Shown here piece by piece: positions 43,068 through 51,899 of a stretch of 64,000 nucleotides of DNA (its first letter is position 1; each line of letters starts with the position of its first letter). This DNA comes from an uncultured Bacteroidales bacterium. Its GTDB lineage: Bacteria > Bacteroidota > Bacteroidia > Bacteroidales > F082. The position numbers and the translations under genes were made by a program. Under the pieces are notes generated by a model. It made no database searches and was not told the DNA's origin. It worked only from the letters and a program-made list of their open reading frames with translations. The stretch lies in the NCBI GenBank assembly GCA_905234275.1, contig CAJOHD010000005.1:1-64000 (forward strand), given 5' to 3'.

Positions 43068-44630
43068 ATGAAGAGTTTTAAAAGTTTTGTCTTGATTTTC
43101 GCCTTGACGGCAATGATTCCGATGCAGATTTTTGCGCAAAAACTAGCGAAAACAACGTGTTTCGACGAAGAATGCGTATCGGAGATACTCGAAAAAATGA
43201 TGTCACCTAACGACTCGGTGGCCATTGCGGCGTACAACACTATTATCGCGATGACAGACGAAGCAGGAATGTCTCATGACAGCAGGATGGTAAGTGCGCT
43301 GAAAGCCTCGATGATTTCATTTATTATTGAAGGTAAAAATCCTGATGAAAATATATTTTTGATAATGCTTTTCCCGAAATTCTGCTGGGCGGATGACTGT
43401 CGTGACCTTATGAAACTAACTGAAAATGAGTTGATTACGCATGACGTTCTAATGGCAGTTGGCGATATCAACGGTTCGGGCAGGTATATAGAAAACTATA
43501 TCATGCAAAATCACGACAACCTGAAATTTAAGTCGGCATTGGCTTATGGTGTCGGGAAACAGCATATCTCAAGCATGGAGGACGAGCTGATAACTTGGCT
43601 GAAAGATGCCGACGAACCGACAAAAGTCGAGATTTATAAGGCACTTCTGGTGATTCGCAGCAACGATAAAACCACTTCCATTATTAAAAAAGGTGCTAAG
43701 AAATTGCTGAAAAGCAAGTTTTCATCGAGCAGAGTCGCGGCTTTGGAGATAATTGCCGGTATCGATGGTGAAAAGGCTATGCCGACGCTGTATAAGGCTC
43801 TGAAAGATAAGTCAGGCGACGTCAGAGTTGCAGCTCTTGACCTGATGAAACCGTATGTTAATCAAGTGGTTGTGGCGAAAGTGATGAAGATATGCAAGAA
43901 AGGCGACGCTTTGGTCGACGCCATCAACTGGCTAGGAGATATCAAAAACGACACTCAGATGGAGCTTGTGATGCAACAGCTTTCGTCGACGAATCCGAAG
44001 GCGGTAGAGGCAGCTATCCGTGCAGTTTTCAAGATTGACTATGCAGCTGGCATTGATGCCGTGAAACCTATGTTCGGCGGTAAGTATCAAGAGGTTATAA
44101 AAGAATCTATGATTTCGTACGAGGGCGATTATAACGCAGTTCTTGGCGATGTGATGAGACATGGCAATTCTACGCAGCAGTATGGGGCCTTGCAGATTCT
44201 TGAATGCCGTCCGACGATGGCATTGGGTGAGCGAGTGAAAGATCTCGTTTATTCTTCCAATCCCGCTGTGAGAGATGAAGCATATAAATTGCTCAAACTT
44301 GTGATGACGATGACACAGACCCAATATCTGATGACTCTGCTTGAAAATTGCGATGACAAATATGTTGAGGATGTTCAGCTTGCAATAAAAAATACGACTA
44401 AAACCATGTCTGACGACAAAAAGGATGAGCTCGCATCGACACTGAAGCATGTAAGAGCTGATGTGATGCCTCGTTATTACAATGTTTTCGCGTATTTTGG
44501 CACTGAGTTGTGTGTCGATAAACTGATTGACGCATATCAAAACGGATCATATAAATTTGAGGCTAAAGAGGCGTTGCTGCTTGTTGAAAACGAACAGTTC
44601 CAAGAGAAGATAAATAATGTGTTGAAATAA
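43068..44630 (+). CDS. Exported HEAT-repeat protein
   Basis: The protein has 520 residues. A signal peptide (about 1-23, ending QIFAQ) is followed by helical HEAT-like repeats from about 90 to 500, clearest at SRVAALEIIAGIDGEKAMPTLYKAL and DVRVAALDLMKPYVNQ. It probably sits in the periplasm as a binding scaffold. It is the first gene of an operon with a thioredoxin-like protein and the GH3-beta-lactamase fusion. Confidence 0.75.
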   Translation: MKSFKSFVLIFALTAMIPMQIFAQKLAKTTCFDEECVSEILEKMMSPNDSVAIAAYNTIIAMTDEAGMSHDSRMVSALKASMISFIIEGKNPDENIFLIMLFPKFCWADDCRDLMKLTENELITHDVLMAVGDINGSGRYIENYIMQNHDNLKFKSALAYGVGKQHISSMEDELITWLKDADEPTKVEIYKALLVIRSNDKTTSIIKKGAKKLLKSKFSSSRVAALEIIAGIDGEKAMPTLYKALKDKSGDVRVAALDLMKPYVNQVVVAKVMKICKKGDALVDAINWLGDIKNDTQMELVMQQLSSTNPKAVEAAIRAVFKIDYAAGIDAVKPMFGGKYQEVIKESMISYEGDYNAVLGDVMRHGNSTQQYGALQILECRPTMALGERVKDLVYSSNPAVRDEAYKLLKLVMTMTQTQYLMTLLENCDDKYVEDVQLAIKNTTKTMSDDKKDELASTLKHVRADVMPRYYNVFAYFGTELCVDKLIDAYQNGSYKFEAKEALLLVENEQFQEKINNVLK

Positions 44631-44645
44631 TTCGGACTTCGAATC

Positions 44646-45458
44646 ATGAGAGTTAAGTCGTTGATAGTAATAGTGTTGTTGTCTGCCTTCTCGATGGTGA
44701 GAGCGCAGATGAACGATGCTTTGCTCGAAAAAATCGACTTCAACGACACGACTTTGATAAACACTGAATTTTTGAATACTACGCTTGCGGAATATATCGA
44801 TTCTGCCCAGGATCCGGAAATGTCGGCGGGAAATCAGATGTACAATTACATCTTAGCTGCTGACAACGTGTTAAGAAACTGTACGGTTTATCCGATGTAT
44901 AAGTATGTGTATCAATATCTTATCAGTGGATTTTCGGAACTTGGCGCTAATATGGTGATTGATTATATGGTACGGCTGCCTTATTTGGAGTATGTTGAAG
45001 CCAGCGATGAGCAAAGAAATGAAATAATCAATATCGCCGAATCATATAATAGGGTTAAAATAGGATTTGAAGCTCCTGATATTGAATGTGTTACGATCGA
45101 TGGCAAGCATTTTCACCTATACGAAGTTAAGGATAGATTTACAATAGTTTTGTTTTGGTCGTATTCCTGTCCACATTGCCGTGACTTGATCAAGGAACTT
45201 GCAGAATTTGCTGATAAAAACGGGGATGTTACAGTTGTAACAGTGAATGTTTCAGGTGATTTGAAAAAAGTTAAGCGACTGTTGAAAAAATCTGGGACAG
45301 ACAAATACTATAACATTTGTGATGGCAAAGGTTGGGACTCGCAAATCGTTGAAGATTATGCAGTTGACATGACGCCATCGCTCTTTTTGCTGGATGAGGA
45401 CAAGATTATTATTGCGAAACCATTTGATATTGATGAAATAATAGAATTTTTTGATTGA
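44646..45458 (+). CDS. Periplasmic thioredoxin-like (TlpA-type) protein
   Basis: The protein has 270 residues. The signal peptide ends MVRAQ. Residues 20-135 form an all-helical N-terminal domain like DUF5106/DUF4369-type partners of TlpA proteins. Residues 140-270 form a thioredoxin fold with active site SCPHC and the cis-Pro TPSLFLLD. Such proteins reduce or oxidise disulfides in the periplasm. Its stop overlaps the start of the GH3 gene (TGATG). Confidence 0.82.
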   Translation: MRVKSLIVIVLLSAFSMVRAQMNDALLEKIDFNDTTLINTEFLNTTLAEYIDSAQDPEMSAGNQMYNYILAADNVLRNCTVYPMYKYVYQYLISGFSELGANMVIDYMVRLPYLEYVEASDEQRNEIINIAESYNRVKIGFEAPDIECVTIDGKHFHLYEVKDRFTIVLFWSYSCPHCRDLIKELAEFADKNGDVTVVTVNVSGDLKKVKRLLKKSGTDKYYNICDGKGWDSQIVEDYAVDMTPSLFLLDEDKIIIAKPFDIDEIIEFFD

Positions 45459-48340
45459 TGAGAAAGATTTATATTTTTATTGCATTTCTGGCTTTTAGTT
45501 TGACCGCAGCAGCGCAGTCTGACGAAGACCGTTGGGTGGACTCGGTTTACAATTCTTTGACGCAGGAGCAGCGTGTGGGACAGCTTGTCAATGTTAGGGC
45601 GAACCTGCCCAATAAGCCGTATTTTGGTGAAGTTCAACAGCTTATAGAGAAATATAACATCGGTGGTGTGACTTTTTTCCGCACCGATGCGACTCCGTTG
45701 CTGAAACAAGTGAACCAATGGCAGGCGATGGCGCAGACTCCATTGATGATTGCCATTGATGGTGAATGGGGCCTCGGAATGCGTATAAATGACGGTATCT
45801 CTTACCCTTACCAGATGACGCTTGGAGCTATTCAGAATCAAGAACTTATAAGTGAGATGGGCGCTCAGATAGCTGAGCAATGCAAGCGTATCGGTATAAA
45901 TGTCAATTTCGCGCCGGATATCGACGTGAACAATGAGCCTACAAATCCGGTGATTGGGATGCGGAGCTTTGGCGAGAATCCGAAAGCTGTGGCTGAATAC
46001 GGAACAAAGTATGCGCTGGCACTTCAAAACAATGGAGTTCTTCCAACAATCAAGCACTTCCCGGGACATGGCGACACCAAAACCGACTCTCACGAGACAT
46101 TGCCGAAAGTTGACAAGAAGCTTAACGAGATAAAAAAGACGGAGCTGTATCCTTTTGGATATCTTATAAATAAAGGTGTGGACGGCGCCATGGTCGGGCA
46201 CCTGTATATGCCAGCTTTGGAACCGGTGACAAATCTCTCATCGTCGATTTCGAAAAACGTTGTGACTGGACTTTTGAAAAACGAAATGCGCTTTGAAGGC
46301 ATAATTTTCAGCGATGCGATGGAGATGAAAGGCGCATATAAAGGCGTTCATCCTGATAGCGTCGGATTAAAAGCAATAATGGCAGGAATTGATGTCGTAT
46401 TGATGCCTATAAATCCTGAAAATACAATACAAGTTATTGTAAATCAAATGGATAATGAAGATGTTGCAAATAGAGTGGAGGAGAGCTGCAAGAAAGTTTT
46501 GAGGTATAAATATCGTCTTGGCGTGAATAATTATGTGCCGCAGCCAGAGGTCGGCGTGGAAAACGATTTGAATCAAGTGAGATATTACAATCTGAAGCAA
46601 AGGCTTTATAATGAAGCAGTTACGATGCTTAGAAACGACAGAGAAATGCTGCCGCTCGACAAATCGCAGACAGTTGCCGTGGTGACTTTCGGTAAGAAGG
46701 ATAACGTTGCCAAAAAACTCAAAAGCGAAGGTTATGACGTGAATGTCTATCTTGTTGATAATGATTTGAAAAACGGTCAAAAACAAAGGTTTATCAATGA
46801 GTTGAAGAATTACCGACAAGTTGTGGTGAATATCCAGAACACCTCGATTTATGCGACAAGAAACTTCGGCATAACCGATGATATGATTGATATTGTCAAG
46901 GCATTGAGTGTCAAGAATAATCGAATGGTTTTCAACCTGTTCGCATGTCCGTATGCCATGAATTTGTTCAAATTCAAGAAACTGCCTGCAGCGGTGATTG
47001 TCGCGTATGAAGACACGCAATATGCAGTGGATGCTGTCGTCGGCGTGATGGTAGGCAAGATCAATCCTACTGGAAAACTGCCGGTCACGATCAATAAACA
47101 GTTCAAAGTTGGAAGCGGATTGAGTTTCGAAAACATGCTCACGCCTGAGACTTTGCCTGTTGAACTTATTGATAATGAATATATTAGCATGATAGACTCT
47201 ATTGCGCAAAATGGCGTTGACATTGGCGCATATCCTGGCTGTCAGATTCTTGCCATGAAAGACGGTAAAATTATTTATGAGAAAAATTTCGGACATTTCA
47301 CCTACAGCGACGAGCATGAGGTGCAGAGTGACGATGTTTATGATATCGCTTCGCTGACCAAGGTTTTTGCTACCACTTTTGCGATGATGAAGCTTTACGA
47401 CGATGGCAAAATCAGTCTTGACAGCAAGCTCAGCGATTATTTCCCATACCTAAGAAATACTGATAAAGCCGACATCAAACTGATAGAAATCATGACACAT
47501 CAGGCTGGCTTGACAGCTTGGCTTCCGCTGTATCAGGATATGATGAAAAACGGCAAGCCTGACCCTGACATTTTCAGGAAAACCATTGATGAGGAGCACA
47601 CGGTGAGGGTGGCGAAAGACATGTATATCTCTGAGGATTTCAGGTTTGAATTATATGAGACTGTGAAAGAGTCGGAAACTATTGAAAAACGGTATAAATA
47701 CAGCGATTTAGGTTTTTATTTCCTTCCGAAAATAGTGGAGATGGTGACCAATATGCCGTTTGAGAAATATCTTGAGGAGAGTTTCTACAAGCCGCTTAAT
47801 TTGAATCATATCTATTATAAACCATTGAAACACATTGAGATAGATAAAATCGCACCGACTGAAAACGACACTTATTTCAGGATGCAGCAGCTTCAAGGTG
47901 ATGTGCATGATCAAGCCGCTGCCTTGATGGGCGGTGTCGCAGGTCATGCCGGACTCTTTGCCAATGCCCGCGACCTCGCTGTGATGTTGCAACTGCTTCT
48001 TAATGAAGGATATGCAAACAACAGACAGTTTTTGTCAGATTATACGATTAGAAAATTCACTACAGCGCCGTTTGCCGACAATATGAACCGTCGCGGCATC
48101 GGGTTTGACAAACCTGAGGTCGACCCTTCGGTGAAGTTCTATACCCCGGCAAAGCAGTCATCGATGAGAAGCTTCGGACATACAGGTTTTACTGGTACTT
48201 TCGTGTGGACTGACCCTGAAAACAACTTGATTGTGGTGTTCTTGTCCAACAGAGTTTATCCGGATGCATCCAACAACAAACTTGCTAAAAACGACATCAG
48301 GACTAAGATTCACGAATTATTTTATGATGCCGTTAAGTAG
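45458..48340 (+). CDS. GH3 beta-N-acetylhexosaminidase fused to a serine beta-lactamase-type domain
   Basis: The protein has 960 residues with a signal peptide ending TAAAQ. Residues 25-560 are GH3 of the NagZ type: KHFPGHGDTKTDSH (acid/base His-Asp loop) and FSDAMEMKG (nucleophile Asp). Residues 590-960 are a class C beta-lactamase/peptidase fold with ASLTKVF (SxxK), YSDLGF in place of YxN, and HTG. This arrangement recurs in Bacteroidetes. Substrates are likely muropeptides or GlcNAc glycans in the periplasm. The start overlaps the thioredoxin-like stop. Confidence 0.9.
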   Translation: MRKIYIFIAFLAFSLTAAAQSDEDRWVDSVYNSLTQEQRVGQLVNVRANLPNKPYFGEVQQLIEKYNIGGVTFFRTDATPLLKQVNQWQAMAQTPLMIAIDGEWGLGMRINDGISYPYQMTLGAIQNQELISEMGAQIAEQCKRIGINVNFAPDIDVNNEPTNPVIGMRSFGENPKAVAEYGTKYALALQNNGVLPTIKHFPGHGDTKTDSHETLPKVDKKLNEIKKTELYPFGYLINKGVDGAMVGHLYMPALEPVTNLSSSISKNVVTGLLKNEMRFEGIIFSDAMEMKGAYKGVHPDSVGLKAIMAGIDVVLMPINPENTIQVIVNQMDNEDVANRVEESCKKVLRYKYRLGVNNYVPQPEVGVENDLNQVRYYNLKQRLYNEAVTMLRNDREMLPLDKSQTVAVVTFGKKDNVAKKLKSEGYDVNVYLVDNDLKNGQKQRFINELKNYRQVVVNIQNTSIYATRNFGITDDMIDIVKALSVKNNRMVFNLFACPYAMNLFKFKKLPAAVIVAYEDTQYAVDAVVGVMVGKINPTGKLPVTINKQFKVGSGLSFENMLTPETLPVELIDNEYISMIDSIAQNGVDIGAYPGCQILAMKDGKIIYEKNFGHFTYSDEHEVQSDDVYDIASLTKVFATTFAMMKLYDDGKISLDSKLSDYFPYLRNTDKADIKLIEIMTHQAGLTAWLPLYQDMMKNGKPDPDIFRKTIDEEHTVRVAKDMYISEDFRFELYETVKESETIEKRYKYSDLGFYFLPKIVEMVTNMPFEKYLEESFYKPLNLNHIYYKPLKHIEIDKIAPTENDTYFRMQQLQGDVHDQAAALMGGVAGHAGLFANARDLAVMLQLLLNEGYANNRQFLSDYTIRKFTTAPFADNMNRRGIGFDKPEVDPSVKFYTPAKQSSMRSFGHTGFTGTFVWTDPENNLIVVFLSNRVYPDASNNKLAKNDIRTKIHELFYDAVK

Positions 48341-48343
48341 CAC

Positions 48344-48395
48344 TCGTCATTTCGAGCGAAGCGAAAGCATTCACCTTGGTGAATAAATCTTCTAT
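48344..48395. repeat. Half copy of the palindromic repeat family
   Basis: GTCATTTCGAGCGAAGCGAA directly after the GH3 stop resembles the arms at 28214 and 63972. A small ACCTTGGT dyad follows. No complementary arm lies nearby. Confidence 0.6.
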
Positions 48396-48409
48396 AAATT
48401 GAATACATT

Positions 48410-48443
48410 TTTGTTAAAGATATTATTTTTATATATAATTTTG
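48410..48443 (+). promoter_or_regulatory. Promoter of murL-murD2
   Basis: TTTG (48410-48413), 22 nt, TAATTTTG (48436-48443). The leader is about 15 nt to the ATG at 48465. Confidence 0.6.
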
Positions 48444-48464
48444 TAAGTCATTTAAGTTGAAACT

Positions 48465-49841
48465 ATGTCAAACCAAGCAAAATATGATTCTCTGAGAGAG
48501 ACGTTCGAGTCGTTATGCTATCAGGATTTCCATTATTCTGTGGAAAACGGCGACTTTTTTGCGAGTTTTGACTTTGTTTTATCTCCAGAAATCGCCTTTC
48601 ATCCTTGTTTCCGCATTCCTGCACGCCCATTTTATCATTGGGACTCCATACCGAAACCTATTCTCGACAATCTCATTTTCCACATCGGCATGATTGAGCT
48701 GATAAGCTATTGGAAAATCGCGTGTCCGAAGAATGTTGTCATAAAGCCGTTTGCACTTGACGAAGAGCAGATTCGCTGGTGGAAGAAGCTGTATTTCAAT
48801 GGTTTAGGGGAGTTTTTCTATGTAAATGGAATTGAGACGACTATTGATGAGTTTATGACCATTACATTCGATACGTCATGTCGACTGGAGCGAAGCGGAG
48901 TGGAGACATCTCCGACTAACAATGCCGCGCTTCTGCATGAGCAGACTCTCATCCCAGTGGGTGGCGGCAAGGACTCCGTCGTGACCCTTGAACTCTTGAA
49001 AAACCGTGTCCCAGCTATCCCTTTGATTATCAATCCTCGTGGCGCTACAAAAGAATGTGTCGCAGCTGCTGGATTCAGCGAGGATCAGACAGCGATAGTG
49101 AAGCGCACATTGGACCCTACGATGCTGAAGATGAACGCAGAAGGCTATCTCAACGGTCATACTCCGTTCTCGGCATTGTTGGCGTTTTATACCATTTTGC
49201 TGGGATTTGCAACGAATTCGAAGTACATTGCGTTGTCGAATGAGTCGTCGGCAAACGAACCAACGGTGCCCGACACTGAGATTAACCACCAGTACAGCAA
49301 GTCGGTGGCGTTTGAGAACGATTTCAGACATTATGTCGCTAAATATATTGACGCTGATATTCAATACTTTAGCTTCCTGCGACCTCTCAACGAGCTACAG
49401 ATTGCGAAGCTGTTCAGCCGCGCAAAAGATTACCATAAAGTGTTCAAGAGCTGCAACGCCGGCTCGAAAACCGACTCCTGGTGCGGTAAATGCCCGAAAT
49501 GCCTGTTCACTTGGCTCGCGTTGTCACCGTTCATCTCAAGAAAAGATTTAATTGAGATTTTCGGAAAGGACTTATTGAGCGACAAAAACTTGCGACCGAT
49601 TTTGGACCAATTGGACGGCTCGGTGGATGTGAAACCATTTGAATGCGTCGGCACAGTGGGAGAGGTTCGTGCCTGCGTCAACAGAATCTTGCAAACCGAT
49701 GATAATCTGAAAGATACAATTCTTGACGGAGTCGCAAAAACCAACGACATGACCGTTGATGATTACGTCGCTCAGTTCGATGAAGGCAACAACCTGCCAG
49801 ATTTGTTTAAAAACATCTTGAAGGAGGGACTGAATGATTAG
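48465..49841 (+). CDS. murL: MurL, UDP-MurNAc-L-Ala-L-Glu epimerase
   Basis: The protein has 458 residues. The overall plan matches the MurL family: an N-terminal domain (FHPCFRIPARPFYHW, HIGMIELISYWKIACP), the ATP-pyrophosphatase-like P-loop PVGGGKDSVVTLELL, a SNESSANEPT segment, and the cysteines SCNAGSKTDSWCGKCPKCLFTW. In Xanthomonas MurL uses ATP to epimerise the L-Glu of UDP-MurNAc-L-Ala-L-Glu to D-Glu. The adjacent murD2, overlapping by 8 nt, supports the call. Residues 138-151 (48874-48915) come from the palindromic repeat family, just before the P-loop. Confidence 0.8.
   Translation: MSNQAKYDSLRETFESLCYQDFHYSVENGDFFASFDFVLSPEIAFHPCFRIPARPFYHWDSIPKPILDNLIFHIGMIELISYWKIACPKNVVIKPFALDEEQIRWWKKLYFNGLGEFFYVNGIETTIDEFMTITFDTSCRLERSGVETSPTNNAALLHEQTLIPVGGGKDSVVTLELLKNRVPAIPLIINPRGATKECVAAAGFSEDQTAIVKRTLDPTMLKMNAEGYLNGHTPFSALLAFYTILLGFATNSKYIALSNESSANEPTVPDTEINHQYSKSVAFENDFRHYVAKYIDADIQYFSFLRPLNELQIAKLFSRAKDYHKVFKSCNAGSKTDSWCGKCPKCLFTWLALSPFISRKDLIEIFGKDLLSDKNLRPILDQLDGSVDVKPFECVGTVGEVRACVNRILQTDDNLKDTILDGVAKTNDMTVDDYVAQFDEGNNLPDLFKNILKEGLND
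48874..48915. repeat. In-frame copy of the repeat family in murL
   Basis: CGTCATGTCGACTGGAGCGA followed by AGCGGAGTGGAGACATCTCC encodes SCRLERSGVETSP in the MurL frame. It combines the GTCATTTCGAC arm and the GGAGAAATCTCC arm (each with one change) that are separate in the element at 28214-28335. Confidence 0.75.
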
Positions 49842-51120
49842 TAACAGCGTCATATTCAAACGGCTTCGCGGCAAGCGCATCCTTATCCTCGGGTTTGGGC
49901 GAGAAGGCAAGTCGTCGCTGGCGTTTATAAAAAAATATCTGCCCCATGCCATCGTCGGTGTCGCCGATAAAAATGCCGAAGCGCTGAAAGATTTAAGCGG
50001 AGTTGCGACTTATTCTGGTGAGAACTACTTCGATGCCATCAACGACTATGATATTGTCCTTAAAACGCCAGGCATCTCGCTTCTAGGAAAAAATGTCGAT
50101 TTGTCGAAAATCACATCGCAAACAGACCTGTTCCTCGAAGAGTTTCATAGCCAGATCATCGGAATAACTGGAACAAAAGGCAAAAGCACCACTTCAACGC
50201 TGATTTATCATCTGTTGAAAGAGTCGGGGAGAGACGCCATTTTAGCTGGAAACATTGGCATTCCGATATTCGACATCATCGAAAAAGTCAGTAATAAAAC
50301 GATAATTGTGTTTGAGCTTTCGGCGCATCAGCTGCAGTTCATACATCGCAGTCCGCATATCGGGATACTGCTGAATGTGTTTGAGGAACATCTCGACCAT
50401 TTCGGTACTTTTGAGGCTTATCGTGATGCTAAGTTAAACATTATCAGGAAGATGGATGATGGCGATTGGGCTGTCACCAACGATGATTTCTGTTACGAGG
50501 CGGATAAAATGATGATAAAATCGCTCAATTATCAGTATTACGATTTCGATGTTAATTGGGACGATGTTTCGCTGAAGGGTGACCATAACAGATTGAATAT
50601 CAAGGCAGCACTGTGTGCGATTAACGCATTTGGCATTTCTGCTGACGAGGTGACTCCTTATTTATATACCTTCAAGCCGTTGGAGCATCGTCAGGAGCTG
50701 GTTGGCACTTTCGGCGGCGTGACTTTCTACAATGATAGTATTTCCACTATTCCGCAGGCTGCCATCGCCGCTATGCAGACCATCAAAAACGTGACATTCC
50801 TACTTCTCGGTGGCTTCGACCGTGAAATCGACTATACTCCATTGATTGAATATCTTACCAAGAATCCTGTCAAGCATATCCTTTATACCGGCAAGGCAGG
50901 AAACCGTATGTTCGAGATGCTGCAAGCTGCAGGTTATCAAGGGGATATAAAAAATTTCAAAGACCTCAACGAAGCCTTTGAAATTATTAAGGGTTTATCG
51001 AAAAACGGCGACGTTTGCCTGCTTTCGCCAGCCGCCGCCAGCTATGATCAATACAAGAATTTTGAGGAACGCGGACGACTCTTCAAGACATTGTCAAAAG
51101 ATTTCTCGCCATTATCTTGA
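49834..51120 (+). CDS. murD2: MurD2, UDP-MurNAc-L-Ala--L-Glu ligase
   Basis: The protein has 428 residues in the three-domain Mur ligase plan. Rossmann start ILILGFGREGKSSL, ATP loop GITGTKGKSTTSTL (MurD usually has TGTNGKS), LAGNIGIP, VFEEHLDHFG, HRQELVG and the C-terminal SPAAASYDQYKNFEERG. The Lys in GTKGKS and the murL neighbour point to the MurD2 branch, which adds L-Glu rather than D-Glu. A canonical MurD is the alternative. The start overlaps murL; the end overlaps the convergent lipoprotein gene by 73 nt. Confidence 0.8.
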   Translation: MISNSVIFKRLRGKRILILGFGREGKSSLAFIKKYLPHAIVGVADKNAEALKDLSGVATYSGENYFDAINDYDIVLKTPGISLLGKNVDLSKITSQTDLFLEEFHSQIIGITGTKGKSTTSTLIYHLLKESGRDAILAGNIGIPIFDIIEKVSNKTIIVFELSAHQLQFIHRSPHIGILLNVFEEHLDHFGTFEAYRDAKLNIIRKMDDGDWAVTNDDFCYEADKMMIKSLNYQYYDFDVNWDDVSLKGDHNRLNIKAALCAINAFGISADEVTPYLYTFKPLEHRQELVGTFGGVTFYNDSISTIPQAAIAAMQTIKNVTFLLLGGFDREIDYTPLIEYLTKNPVKHILYTGKAGNRMFEMLQAAGYQGDIKNFKDLNEAFEIIKGLSKNGDVCLLSPAAASYDQYKNFEERGRLFKTLSKDFSPLS

Positions 51121-51794
51121 ATATAGAACAAACAGAACTCATTCCATGGATTATGTGAATCGAATTTACCACAGATAATTGTGGTGTCGAGTTTGTATTT
51201 GTATACGTCAAGAGTATCGCCTAATGTGATATAATGATTAAAGTTTTCTGTAAGATAATTATTTAAAAGGTATTCCACTGATGGTCTGATAAATACATCA
51301 GATTCATAATACGCACCATTGTAGAAGAAGAAGTCCATTTCACCACATGCGTATGAATAGCCTTGGTTTGTTGTGTATTGATATACCAAAACTGTGTCGC
51401 CAGGCAGGAATTGCGCGTTGAAAGGTATGCCGTACAAATCTCTTATTTTGCTAGTGTTGCAACCAAAATCAAAGGTTGGTTGTGTGAAAAGAGCAACATT
51501 CACATCAACCGTCATATCCTCATAATCGTTTGATAAAGCAACCTTGGCATTGCCGACGTTTTTGCCATAGATATTTCCGCTGCCCGACACTGTAATGACC
51601 TGTATGTGCGGGTCGTTGTTTATGGCTGAATATGTGATGTCATAATCTGATGATGCCGCAATTTGATGATTACCCTGAAGTACCATTGAAATAGGGTTGG
51701 AGTCGCTGTAATTCAATGACTTGGATTTCTTCTTGTTATTACAACCTGTGGCCAAAACAGCTAAAATCACCATAAAAAATAATGTCTTTTTCAT
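51048..51794 (-). CDS. Lipoprotein with an Ig-like (Big_2-like) domain
   Basis: The protein has 248 residues. A signal peptide with lipobox LATGC (Cys 18). Residues 40-105 resemble a bacterial Ig-like domain (YGKNVGNAKVALSNDYEDMTVDV). The rest is beta-rich with no known motif. The last 24 codons are antisense to the conserved C-terminal end of murD2, so the tail is probably a chance extension after loss of an earlier stop. Function unknown. Confidence 0.65.
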   Translation of the reverse strand: MKKTLFFMVILAVLATGCNNKKKSKSLNYSDSNPISMVLQGNHQIAASSDYDITYSAINNDPHIQVITVSGSGNIYGKNVGNAKVALSNDYEDMTVDVNVALFTQPTFDFGCNTSKIRDLYGIPFNAQFLPGDTVLVYQYTTNQGYSYACGEMDFFFYNGAYYESDVFIRPSVEYLLNNYLTENFNHYITLGDTLDVYKYKLDTTIICGKFDSHNPWNEFCLFYIQDNGEKSFDNVLKSRPRSSKFLY

Positions 51795-51813
51795 ATCTTG
51801 AAAATTTATGACG

Positions 51814-51821
51814 CAAAATTA
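51814..51821 (-). promoter_or_regulatory. -7 box of the lipoprotein gene
   Basis: TAATTTTG on the minus strand, about 20 nt before the ATG at 51794. Confidence 0.5.
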
Positions 51822-51853
51822 TAAAAAATTTTCGAAAATTGAATAAAAAAACA

Positions 51854-51861
51854 TAAATTTG
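51854..51861 (+). promoter_or_regulatory. -7 box of gcvP
   Basis: TAAATTTG on the plus strand. Transcription near 51868 supports the ATG at 51900 and excludes the in-frame TTG at 51867. Confidence 0.6.
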
Positions 51862-51899
51862 CACGTTTGGAAATAAATAACAAATCAAAATATAACTCT

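Noticed and set aside
46367..47317. 316-codon reading frame antisense to the GH3-beta-lactamase gene
   Set aside because: The opposite strand encodes a well-conserved enzyme with all motifs; this frame has no recognisable protein features or promoter.
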